The position numbers and the translations under genes were made by a program. From an uncultured Rickettsiales bacterium (lineage in GTDB: Bacteria > Pseudomonadota > Alphaproteobacteria > Rickettsiales > UBA1997), in NCBI GenBank assembly GCA_951800555.1, contig CATOJU010000067.1, positions 1 through 5,991 of the forward strand: 5,991 nt of DNA, in the 5' to 3' direction. Shown here in pieces: positions 1-5,991 of this stretch; within the stretch, counting starts at the first letter, position 1; each line of letters opens with the position of its first letter. Below the pieces are notes generated by a model. That model was not told where the DNA came from and ran no database searches. It saw only the letters and a list, made by a program, of their open reading frames with translations.

Positions 1-13
1 AAATATTTATATA

Positions 14-56
14 CTTTTAATATTTTTAATATATTTTTTATTAAAAATATTAAAAG
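14..56. repeat. 18-bp perfect inverted repeat, possible transcript end of the left gene
   Basis: Positions 14-31 and 39-56 are perfect reverse complements around a 7-base loop (32-38). The stem is A+T only except for the closing C14-G56 pair. It lies about 50 bases beyond the stop codon of the minus-strand gene, where a terminator would be expected. There is no G+C-rich stem and no clean T-run directly after it on the minus strand, so a classical intrinsic terminator is uncertain. It could instead be a 3'-end stabilising hairpin, or a chance palindrome in very A+T-rich DNA, although 18 perfect pairs is long for chance. No gene is visible in positions 1-107. Confidence 0.45.
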
Positions 57-107
57 CCTTAAAAAAGCAAAAATAAAAAATTAATAAAATATTTCTTAAT
101 ATATCTT

Positions 108-3065
108 CTAAAGATTTTCAATAATAAATTCACTAGCAGAATTATTTAATAAATCAATACTCTCCGATGCGAAATCAATATTTTTAGAAATATAATTAAC
201 ATTTTCTAATTTATTATTTTTTATTTCGTCTTGTTTTTCATCTTTAGAATATTCTTTAAAAGAATTCACAAATTTTATACAATTTTCATCAAGTTCCGGT
301 TCAAAGTTTTCGTCTTTTTCCTTTACTAGATTATTCAATAATTTTCTCAACTCAATTTCATTTTTATCTTTAGTATTTTCCACAAAATTTTTAATAATAT
401 TCAATTTACTTTCAATAAATTCTGGAGTTAAATATTTAAACAATTCTTTATCCCATAATTTTTTTCCATTTTCATCTTTATCTCCTTTTTCTTCTTTTAA
501 TTCCACTCTAAATATTAAATCTAATAATTGCCTTTGTACTGCGTTACATTTTCTAATTATTTTTAAATATTCAAAATAACCATCGCTATAATTTTTAAAA
601 TAATTATCTTTAGAAAATCTATTTTTTGTAATATCTGTATAATTTCTATAGATTTTTATAGAAGTATCTTCATCATTATCATAAATACCTTTTCTAACTT
701 TATCCATATATTCCACTTGTTGTATATTACAATAGGCCTCTTTATTCTCTTCATCATTTTCATCATAATATTCAAAACCATCACATTTAAAATATAAATA
801 TAAAGAATTTTTTATTCCTATATCACACACATATTCATTGCAACTTAACAATTTTGGCCTTATTTCAGCTTCTTTTAAATTTTCCTCAAGTTCAGCCAAT
901 TGCTCTTCTGTCAGTTGACTATATATAATTAGTGTATTCCTACCATTTTCATTTTCTGGTGGCATTTTTCCATACAATTCATATTTATCTAAAAATTTTC
1001 TAAAAATAATTTGGGCTTTTAAAAAGTTTTCTGGCTCAGGATCTACTGCAATATTAATTTTTGTTTTTCTTTTTGTTAAAGGTTTATCAACATCTTTATA
1101 AAACCATTCTATTATTCCATATTCGTTTATGTAATTAATCCAATTATTAATTTCACAATATATATTATCTTTATTAAATTCGCCATTTTCTGCTTTTAAT
1201 TCTAATTCAACATTAGTATTAACAGTATTAACTCTTTCTTTCAAAAATTCACTAAATCCATCTTCAATTTCTTCATTGATATACTTTAATTTATCATTTG
1301 ACTTAAAATAATTATATATATTTGCTATGGGATAAAAATGACAGCCAGTAGTATAATCAATAGGACTAATAATATCACAATAAAAAATATCTAATTTAGT
1401 ATAATATTTTTGATAAAACTTTTTTGTATTTAGAATTTCTTCTACATCTCCTTTTTTTATGGACGAAAGTATTTTTAAAATATAATAAACTCTTTCTTTA
1501 TTTTCTTTAAATAATTTTTCCATAATATCATCATACAAATTCTCACAATCTTCCGTTGCTTCGTCCTTAATTCTCATTAAATACTTTGCTATTTCAATAC
1601 TTTTCAGAATATAATATTTTTGCATTTCTTTAAATTCGCCATTTGTCTCCCTTAATATATTCTCTATATCTTTCCTTGTATATATTTCATTATCCTTTAA
1701 TTCATTTCTATTTCCATTTTTATCAATAAATTTCTTTTCCAAAATATCATTATCAATATACTGATTTTTATGAAAAATATATTCAAGATTATTTTTATTT
1801 TTTACAACTTTAAAATAACCAATTATTGATTCTGGAGGAATAGTAATAAAATCAGTTTCAGAATATGCAAAACTTCTTTGATCACCTAGAATTGGATTAA
1901 ATACATTAGTACCAATATTAGGGTTTATTAAAAATATTATTGGATATTTATTTTCACGTTCATTTTCTTTACCTATAGAATATTTATTAGCTATATCTAA
2001 ATTAGTTGTACCTGATAACAAACCTTCATGAATATGCGATCCATCAATATTATATTGATTATTTATTGCAACAAAATTTGTTCTTAAACTATCTATACCA
2101 TTTTTTAAACAATCATCTAAAATTAATTTAAATGTTTCTTCTTTTATTCCGCCCTCTCCTTCATATTTTTCTTCTTCCTCATAATATTTTACTATTGGTT
2201 TATCTTTACCGATTTTTTTTATTTTATCTTTTACCTCTTTTAACTCTTTTCTCATTTCTTCTTCGCATAAATCATCTGGAATATACATACCTCTTAAAAA
2301 ATTCATAGGAAATATTATATTAGTTTGCACCATCCCGCTATAAAGTTCTTTCGTCTCAAAATATTTAATATTATTTTCTTTTAAATATCGTTCTCTGTGT
2401 CTATCTATTGCAGATTCAAAATCTTTATTCGTACTCGCATTAAAAATATCTTTCCACATTAAAAATGGTTTTAATTTTTCTAAATTATCAAAATTACTGC
2501 TATTTACATCTTTAAATTCTTTTTTTAATTTATTTAGAATTTTTTTTAATTCACTCCTAGCTTCAATTTTTTCATCATATTTTTTATCATAGGAAAATAA
2601 TGTATCTAGTAAAAATTTAATTTTATCCTTTATCTGTTTTTTATTTTTTTGTTCATAAAATTCTAGAAAATTATAACATCCATTAACAAATATATCGTAT
2701 TGCCTTTTAGATGTTCTTTGGGCTACGACATTTCTATATTTGTATACTATATCATATATTTTAGCTCTATTATTAAGAATAAATTGTTTAAAAAAAATAA
2801 ATTTATATAAATTTGAATCATATTCTTGTGAAATAATATTTTTCATATAATCATAAATATTCATAAATTCTTCATCAATTATTCCTCTAAAAAGAACTTT
2901 TCCGTTATCGTCTAGATTATTATTTTCTTTATTATAATTATAAATATCGTCTATAAAATAAAAAAAATGATCTATAATAAAGTTTCCCTTTGATGAAAAA
3001 TTTTCATCTAAATTACTGAAATACCTATATATTTTTATTAGTGATTTTATATTTTTTATTTTCAT
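108..3065 (-). CDS. Large protein with an enterotoxin/pertussis-type ADP-ribosyltransferase domain
   Basis: This 985-residue protein has no signal peptide or membrane segment. Residues 1-240 are Lys-rich and mostly helical. Residues about 250-436 resemble the A subunits of cholera/heat-labile toxin and pertussis toxin S1. They contain an LRGMYIPDD segment with Arg258 (family: YRADSRPPDE), His346 and SGTT at 351-354 (family: STS), a strand IIFLI (376-380), then NVFNPILG (387-394). YSE at 401-403 (family: QSE or EQE, with Glu403 as likely catalytic glutamate) is followed by IPPESIIGYFKV (409-420), close to pertussis IPPENI and cholera IPYSQIYGWYRV. By family, the predicted reaction is NAD-dependent mono-ADP-ribosylation; the target is unknown. 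The gap from Arg258 to the SGTT motif is about 93 residues, longer than in those toxins, with an acidic insert near 296-306. Residues 665-760 weakly resemble OspF/SpvC lyases. The remainder is unrecognised. The ATG is directly preceded by in-frame TAG and TAA, so no upstream start exists; no clear Shine-Dalgarno is seen. The stop is TAG. The gene is divergent from the ankyrin gene. The open frame is certain; the function is moderately supported. Confidence 0.85.
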   Translation of the reverse strand: MKIKNIKSLIKIYRYFSNLDENFSSKGNFIIDHFFYFIDDIYNYNKENNNLDDNGKVLFRGIIDEEFMNIYDYMKNIISQEYDSNLYKFIFFKQFILNNRAKIYDIVYKYRNVVAQRTSKRQYDIFVNGCYNFLEFYEQKNKKQIKDKIKFLLDTLFSYDKKYDEKIEARSELKKILNKLKKEFKDVNSSNFDNLEKLKPFLMWKDIFNASTNKDFESAIDRHRERYLKENNIKYFETKELYSGMVQTNIIFPMNFLRGMYIPDDLCEEEMRKELKEVKDKIKKIGKDKPIVKYYEEEEKYEGEGGIKEETFKLILDDCLKNGIDSLRTNFVAINNQYNIDGSHIHEGLLSGTTNLDIANKYSIGKENERENKYPIIFLINPNIGTNVFNPILGDQRSFAYSETDFITIPPESIIGYFKVVKNKNNLEYIFHKNQYIDNDILEKKFIDKNGNRNELKDNEIYTRKDIENILRETNGEFKEMQKYYILKSIEIAKYLMRIKDEATEDCENLYDDIMEKLFKENKERVYYILKILSSIKKGDVEEILNTKKFYQKYYTKLDIFYCDIISPIDYTTGCHFYPIANIYNYFKSNDKLKYINEEIEDGFSEFLKERVNTVNTNVELELKAENGEFNKDNIYCEINNWINYINEYGIIEWFYKDVDKPLTKRKTKINIAVDPEPENFLKAQIIFRKFLDKYELYGKMPPENENGRNTLIIYSQLTEEQLAELEENLKEAEIRPKLLSCNEYVCDIGIKNSLYLYFKCDGFEYYDENDEENKEAYCNIQQVEYMDKVRKGIYDNDEDTSIKIYRNYTDITKNRFSKDNYFKNYSDGYFEYLKIIRKCNAVQRQLLDLIFRVELKEEKGDKDENGKKLWDKELFKYLTPEFIESKLNIIKNFVENTKDKNEIELRKLLNNLVKEKDENFEPELDENCIKFVNSFKEYSKDEKQDEIKNNKLENVNYISKNIDFASESIDLLNNSASEFIIENL

Positions 3066-3095
3066 ATTTTACTAAAAATTATTTTTATATAAAAT

Positions 3096-3123
3096 ATTTT
3101 ATTTTTCTAAAAATAGAAATCAA
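3096..3123 (-). promoter_or_regulatory. Possible secondary promoter of the minus-strand gene
   Basis: On the minus strand, TTGATT (3118-3123) is followed after 16 bases by TAAAAT (3096-3101), about 30 bases before the start codon. The match to sigma-70 consensus is fair, but such matches are frequent in DNA this A+T-rich. The promoter at 3205-3233 is better. If used, this one would give a very short leader. Confidence 0.25.
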
Positions 3124-3135
3124 TAATAGCTATTA
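3124..3135. repeat. 12-bp perfect palindrome TAATAGCTATTA
   Basis: TAATAGCTATTA reads the same on both strands and lies directly upstream of the possible secondary -35 of the minus-strand gene, inside the leader predicted from the main promoter. Its size and symmetry fit an operator for a dimeric regulator, but no second copy was seen in the window, so a regulatory role is only a suggestion. Confidence 0.3.
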
Positions 3136-3159
3136 GCTTATCAGTTAAAAATAAGGATG

Positions 3160-3185
3160 AAGTTGGAATAAAAAAACAAAGTTGG
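3160..3185. repeat. Short direct repeat AAGTTGG
   Basis: AAGTTGG occurs at 3160-3166 and again at 3179-3185, a 19-base period. Both copies fall in the predicted initially transcribed part of the minus-strand gene, where they read CCAACTT. Runs of G are rare here, so the pair stands out slightly. It could be a protein-binding site, but two 7-base copies are weak evidence. Confidence 0.25.
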
Positions 3186-3204
3186 GGTTAATATAATATA
3201 ATTA

Positions 3205-3233
3205 TATATATCAATATAATAAGTAAAAGTCAA
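3205..3233 (-). promoter_or_regulatory. Sigma-70 promoter of the ADP-ribosyltransferase-like gene
   Basis: On the minus strand, TTGACT (plus positions 3228-3233) and TATATA (3205-3210) are separated by 17 bases, a near-consensus housekeeping promoter. Transcription would begin near 3198 and give a leader of roughly 130 bases before the start codon at 3065. The -35 sits inside the left arm of the 10-bp inverted repeat, so it mirrors the promoter of the opposite gene. Confidence 0.6.
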
Positions 3234-3277
3234 GAAATGGGATAAAGTCCCCTTAATTTTCTTTTGCTCTTGACTTT
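3226..3277. repeat. 10-bp inverted repeat enclosing the two divergent -35 elements
   Basis: AAAGTCAAGA at 3226-3235 is the exact reverse complement of TCTTGACTTT at 3268-3277, with 32 bases between. Each arm contains TTGACT reading outward on its own strand, so each arm is a promoter -35 region. A smaller stem, GGGA (3239-3242) with TCCC (3248-3251), lies inside. The symmetry extends two bases on each side of the hexamers, beyond what promoter function needs, which suggests an operator bound by a regulator acting on both genes. The alternative is two similar promoters that look symmetric because both match consensus. Confidence 0.55.
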
Positions 3278-3299
3278 AAAAAATTTTTTGGTATATTAT
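3270..3299 (+). promoter_or_regulatory. Sigma-70 promoter of the ankyrin-repeat gene
   Basis: TTGACT (3270-3275) is followed by TATATT (3292-3297, 16-base spacer) or TATTAT (3294-3299, 18-base spacer). Transcription would begin near 3305, about 77 bases before the start codon. The spacer contains the palindrome AAAAAATTTTTT (3278-3289), a stiff A-tract/T-tract that may shape promoter DNA. This is one of the best promoter matches in the window. Confidence 0.65.
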
Positions 3300-3306
3300 T
3301 TTAATA

Positions 3307-3332
3307 AAAATTAATATAAAAATATTAATTTT
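3307..3332 (+). repeat. 11-bp hairpin at the predicted 5' end of the ankyrin mRNA
   Basis: AAAATTAATAT (3307-3317) and ATATTAATTTT (3322-3332) are perfect complements around an AAAA loop. The hairpin begins within a few bases of the predicted transcript start, where a 5' stem could protect the mRNA from decay. It is A+T only, so its stability is low and chance occurrence is possible. Confidence 0.35.
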
Positions 3333-3381
3333 AATTTTGATTTATTTATAGTTTTATTAATTAAATAATAGGAATAAAAAA

Positions 3382-5832
3382 ATGACAGACAACAATCAAG
3401 AGGAACATTCTTTTAAAGAATTATTTGAAAACTTAAAAACAGCAATGGCAGAAGAAAAAGGAGAAATTTTTAGTAGTAGAACAGTAGAGGACAAATATCT
3501 AGATGAAAACCTTGAAATAAAACCTGAATATTATAAAGATGTTGAAGAAATAGTAAAAAATGCTTTAATGGATGATGCTACAGAAGAAGATAAAGAAAAG
3601 CTAGAAGAACATATGAAAAAAACAGAATTAAATGCATTCAGATATAGATTTACAGGAAAAGATAAAAATGGAAATACAGAGAAATATGAATATATCTTTC
3701 TTGAAGATAAAGTAATTATAAATGTTTTTGATACCAATAATAATCTTTTAAATAAAAGTTCTAATGAATTTGAATATAAAAATTATTCATATATACTTTT
3801 TTATGATATAATTAAAGGTCTTTCTAAAAATAGAGATAATTCTATTTTTTTTAAAAAAAATTGTTATAATTCTAGTATAGCCAATACTGTATTAAGGTAT
3901 TATATTAAAAATGGTATTAACTATTATATATCTGATAAAAACGAAAATGATAAAAGTGCTTTTGAAGAAGCATTTATTTCATATATAGAAAGAAATAATT
4001 TAACCTATTCAAATACACTTATGAAAGCTCTTGCTGAGGCAGGAATAGAAGGTGGATTATTAAAGTCATTTGATTATAAAAGAAATAGTGTACCAACAAG
4101 TGATATAAATGGTATAGCAGAAAGTGCAGTAATTGGTGGTAACGTAAATTCAATTCAAGATTTAGAAAGTAAAGGTGTTAATTTTGCAACTAGCGAAGTT
4201 TTAAGGGCTGCCTGTGGCAGAGATGATCCAGCTATTTTGAATTATTTAATAAATAATTGTAATGGAATTGAAAATATTCTTAAAGACGATAATAATGTAA
4301 AAGAACTATTTGAAAAAATTTATCATCCAGAGGTTGCTAAAGAAGTTTTAGATATATTAGAAAAAAATGGCTATAATATTTGTGAACCGCCAAAATATAA
4401 TCCTAATCTTTTTGATGGACCACAATATCCAAATAACTCTAGACCAATCCATTATATTGCTAAATCTGGTAGTACAGAATGTATGCAATTTCTATTAAAA
4501 AAAATGTCTGAAAAATTAAAAGCAAAAGATATGAATGTAATAATTAATAAAGAGAAAGATAATAATGGTGATACAATGCTTATAAATGCTGTTAAAAATG
4601 GAAAAATTGAAATGGTTAAATTTTTACTTTTACAGCCTGGAATAGAAGAAATAAGTACAATTATATCGGATAACAAAGGTGAAAGTGCAATATTTCATGC
4701 TATAAAAAATGGAAATATTGAAATAGTTAAAATCTTACTTCAAAAATTTACAAAAATGAATATATATACAAAACAAAAAAATAAAGAAGATAAAACAGCA
4801 ATATTTTATGCTTTAGAAAATAAACATATTGATTTGCTTAATTATTTATTATCAGAACCTAGAATAATTATAGACTATAATAATACAAATAAAATATTTT
4901 CTGCTGCTGTTGAAGGATATATTGATATAAATAAAATATCAGATAAAATAGACTATTATAGTTTTTTACACTATACTATTGCTAATAATAAATTTGATGC
5001 ATTTAAATCATTTATTGAAAATAAAAACATAGATACAAAAATACTTGAGAATTTAATTCCACATATTATAAAATCAGCAAATTCAAAAATGCTAGAATTT
5101 ATAGTCAAACGAGATAATAAGATAGATCTAAATAAAGAATATATAAATGATCCTTTTAAAATGACTGAAACAAGGCCGATAATTAATGCTTTTGAATTTT
5201 TAGTAGAACCTTATAATTTTTTTCAACCTTCTCCACAAAAAAAAGAAGAATATACTAAAATAATTAAAATTTTGTTAGAAACAGAAAAAATAGATGTAAA
5301 TATAAATGGAAGGCGTAACATTAACTCTATGACGCCGCTTGAGTTAGCTATATATTGTAAAAAATTTAATATGATTAACGATGCAGATATTATAATTAAT
5401 CTAATATTAAAAAAAACAGATGTTTATAAAGAAAATAAAAATTATAAAACACAACTTGATCGTCTTATTAAATCCAACAATTTAGATATGGTTAAAAATT
5501 TTTTTGATATACAACCAAACATAGATATAAACAGAAAAAATAGTTCAGGAAGATCACCTTTAGATTATGCAATTGAAACAGGAAGTATAGAAATGGTTAC
5601 ATTTTTATTAAGTAGAAGAGCAGAATATATTAGCAACGGAATAGAAGATATCAAAAATAAAAGAGAGGAAATTAAAAAACAAAAAAAGATATTAAATACT
5701 GTAATGAAAAATCCTTATGTAAAGAAATTAGATGATAATGATAATTTTAAAAAAGATTTAAAAGCAGCTATTGAAAATTTTAATGCTCATTTTGATGATA
5801 TTAAACCACAAAATGAATGTAATATATTTTAA
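3382..5832 (+). CDS. Ankyrin-repeat protein with an unrecognised N-terminal domain
   Basis: This 816-residue protein has no signal peptide or membrane helix. Residues 1-235 are unassigned: an acidic helical start, then a strand-rich part (about 84-145). Ankyrin-like units begin near 240-293 and run from about 353 to 748. The clearest contain NGDTMLINAVKNGKIEMVKFLL (395-416), ESAIFHAIKNGNIEIVKILL (434-453), KTAIFYALENKHIDLLNYLL (471-490) and GRSPLDYAIETGSIEMVTFLL (723-743). Several others, such as 503-580 and 598-635, have lost the TPLH-type turn but keep the helix pattern. A Lys/Glu-rich helix (754-775) and an acidic tail follow. Ankyrin repeats are protein-binding scaffolds, common in host-associated bacteria as effectors. 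Here the partner is unknown and no enzymatic motif is seen. The start is well supported by AGGA (3370-3373) eight bases before the ATG and by the promoter at 3270-3299. It is divergent from the ADP-ribosyltransferase-like gene, so it could be a second effector or a binding partner of that protein. Confidence 0.93.
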   Translation: MTDNNQEEHSFKELFENLKTAMAEEKGEIFSSRTVEDKYLDENLEIKPEYYKDVEEIVKNALMDDATEEDKEKLEEHMKKTELNAFRYRFTGKDKNGNTEKYEYIFLEDKVIINVFDTNNNLLNKSSNEFEYKNYSYILFYDIIKGLSKNRDNSIFFKKNCYNSSIANTVLRYYIKNGINYYISDKNENDKSAFEEAFISYIERNNLTYSNTLMKALAEAGIEGGLLKSFDYKRNSVPTSDINGIAESAVIGGNVNSIQDLESKGVNFATSEVLRAACGRDDPAILNYLINNCNGIENILKDDNNVKELFEKIYHPEVAKEVLDILEKNGYNICEPPKYNPNLFDGPQYPNNSRPIHYIAKSGSTECMQFLLKKMSEKLKAKDMNVIINKEKDNNGDTMLINAVKNGKIEMVKFLLLQPGIEEISTIISDNKGESAIFHAIKNGNIEIVKILLQKFTKMNIYTKQKNKEDKTAIFYALENKHIDLLNYLLSEPRIIIDYNNTNKIFSAAVEGYIDINKISDKIDYYSFLHYTIANNKFDAFKSFIENKNIDTKILENLIPHIIKSANSKMLEFIVKRDNKIDLNKEYINDPFKMTETRPIINAFEFLVEPYNFFQPSPQKKEEYTKIIKILLETEKIDVNINGRRNINSMTPLELAIYCKKFNMINDADIIINLILKKTDVYKENKNYKTQLDRLIKSNNLDMVKNFFDIQPNIDINRKNSSGRSPLDYAIETGSIEMVTFLLSRRAEYISNGIEDIKNKREEIKKQKKILNTVMKNPYVKKLDDNDNFKKDLKAAIENFNAHFDDIKPQNECNIF

Positions 5833-5842
5833 TATTTTATCT

Positions 5843-5875
5843 AAAAAAAGCAACCCACCAGCTTAGCTGGTGGTT
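5843..5875 (-). terminator. Strong hairpin with T-tract on the minus strand, possibly bidirectional terminator
   Basis: CCACCAGC (5855-5862) pairs perfectly with GCTGGTGG (5866-5873) around a TTA loop. Two more A-T pairs can form if C5854 is bulged. On the minus strand the stem is followed by GC and seven Ts (complement of 5843-5849), a good intrinsic terminator for transcription arriving from the right. On the plus strand the stem lies 22 bases after the ankyrin stop codon but is followed only by TTCTTCATT, so termination of that gene is plausible but weaker. Terminator-like stems of this kind are also found near the ends of IS200-type elements. Confidence 0.6.
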
Positions 5876-5991
5876 CTTCATTAATCGGGCATAGCCCTTA
5901 TCTACTAGCATTCACCAATGGTGATATGTTAGAATATTGCAAGCGAACTATTGCTTGGCACCATGATCCATAAATGGATCTTCAAAGTTTA
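5852..5991. mobile_element. Probable end of an IS200/IS605-type element or other structured insertion (partial)
   Basis: Base composition rises to about 41% G+C from roughly 22%, and five short hairpins follow one another: 5855-5873 (8 bp), GGGC/GCCC at 5887-5897, TCACC/GGTGA at 5912-5924, CAAGC/GCTTG at 5940-5957 and GATCCAT/ATGGATC at 5965-5980. IS200/IS605 elements lack terminal inverted repeats but carry subterminal hairpins, and one near the end often acts as a terminator. The guide RNA next to tnpB is also hairpin-rich. No transposase sequence is visible, so the family is inferred from structure and composition only. On the minus strand a frame open from the window edge ends in DHGAKQ and a TAG at 5948-5950; it could be the tail of a gene to the right but is too short to identify. 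Confidence 0.4.

Larger units (their letters stand above)
3066..3381. other. Divergent intergenic control region
   Basis: This 316-base gap separates the two start codons. It holds no open frame of useful length and no tRNA or other RNA I can recognise. What it does hold is a mirrored pair of promoters around an inverted repeat in the centre-right, a hairpin in the leader of the plus-strand gene, and a palindrome plus a short direct repeat in the long leader of the minus-strand gene. Each is listed separately. Confidence 0.7.

Noticed and set aside
108..3065. Mollicute origin (Spiroplasma or phytoplasma) because of the low G+C and ankyrin/toxin content
   Set aside because: All four tryptophans of this protein are TGG and no in-frame TGA is needed. 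Not conclusive, but there is no positive support for the alternative code.
3154..3169. AAGG followed by ATG in the intergenic gap, a possible leader peptide
   Set aside because: The frame reads only four codons before TAA, with no attenuator-like structure linked to it.
3531..3737. 68-codon open frame on the minus strand inside the ankyrin gene
   Set aside because: It is antisense to a well-supported gene. Its Ser/Phe-rich product is the usual complement of Lys/Glu codons, and it has no separate promoter or ribosome-binding site.
4452..4676. 74-codon open frame on the minus strand with a hydrophobic product
   Set aside because: It mirrors the ankyrin repeats in another frame. The apparent membrane character comes from complementing AAA/GAA codons.
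5926..5973. Short plus-strand frame MLEYCKRTIAWHHDP within the hairpin region
   Set aside because: Fifteen codons, overlapping two hairpins, no Shine-Dalgarno site and no recognisable family.
5855..5980. tRNA or CRISPR array in the hairpin-rich end
   Set aside because: The five stems differ in sequence and spacing, so there is no repeat-spacer pattern, and they do not fold into a cloverleaf with a TTCRA-type arm.

Overview
The window is about 20-25% G+C by eye, apart from its last ~140 bases. It holds two large, divergently transcribed genes separated by a 316-base regulatory gap. Both encode big, Lys/Asn/Glu-rich, apparently cytosolic proteins with no signal peptide or membrane helix. The long ankyrin-repeat protein, the toxin-like ADP-ribosyltransferase signature and the extreme A+T content together suggest a host-associated bacterium such as Brachyspira, a Rickettsiales-type endosymbiont or a Dependentiae member. 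The sequence alone does not decide between them. All four tryptophans of the 985-residue protein are TGG, so nothing points to a mollicute code, although four codons are weak evidence.

Layout. Positions 14-56 form a perfect 18-bp A+T inverted repeat downstream of the left gene and may be its transcript end. The left gene (108-3065, minus strand) encodes a 985-residue protein. Its middle (about residues 250-436) resembles the catalytic A subunits of cholera/heat-labile enterotoxin and pertussis toxin. A second stretch (about 665-760) faintly resembles the OspF/SpvC phosphothreonine lyases. Between the genes lie two well-formed sigma-70 promoters, back to back. Their -35 hexamers sit in the two arms of a perfect 10-bp inverted repeat (3226-3235 and 3268-3277). 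The right gene (3382-5832, plus strand) encodes an 816-residue protein with an unrecognised N-terminal domain followed by many degenerate ankyrin repeats.

The last ~140 bases (5852-5991) rise to about 41% G+C and contain five consecutive short hairpins and no convincing gene. This looks like the end of an IS200/IS605-type element or another structured insertion whose body lies beyond the window.

The most interesting reading is a divergent pair under one symmetric control region: a candidate ADP-ribosylating effector or toxin, and an ankyrin scaffold that could be a second effector or a partner/immunity protein. The enterotoxin-like similarity was judged from remembered family sequences. The functional pairing is inference.
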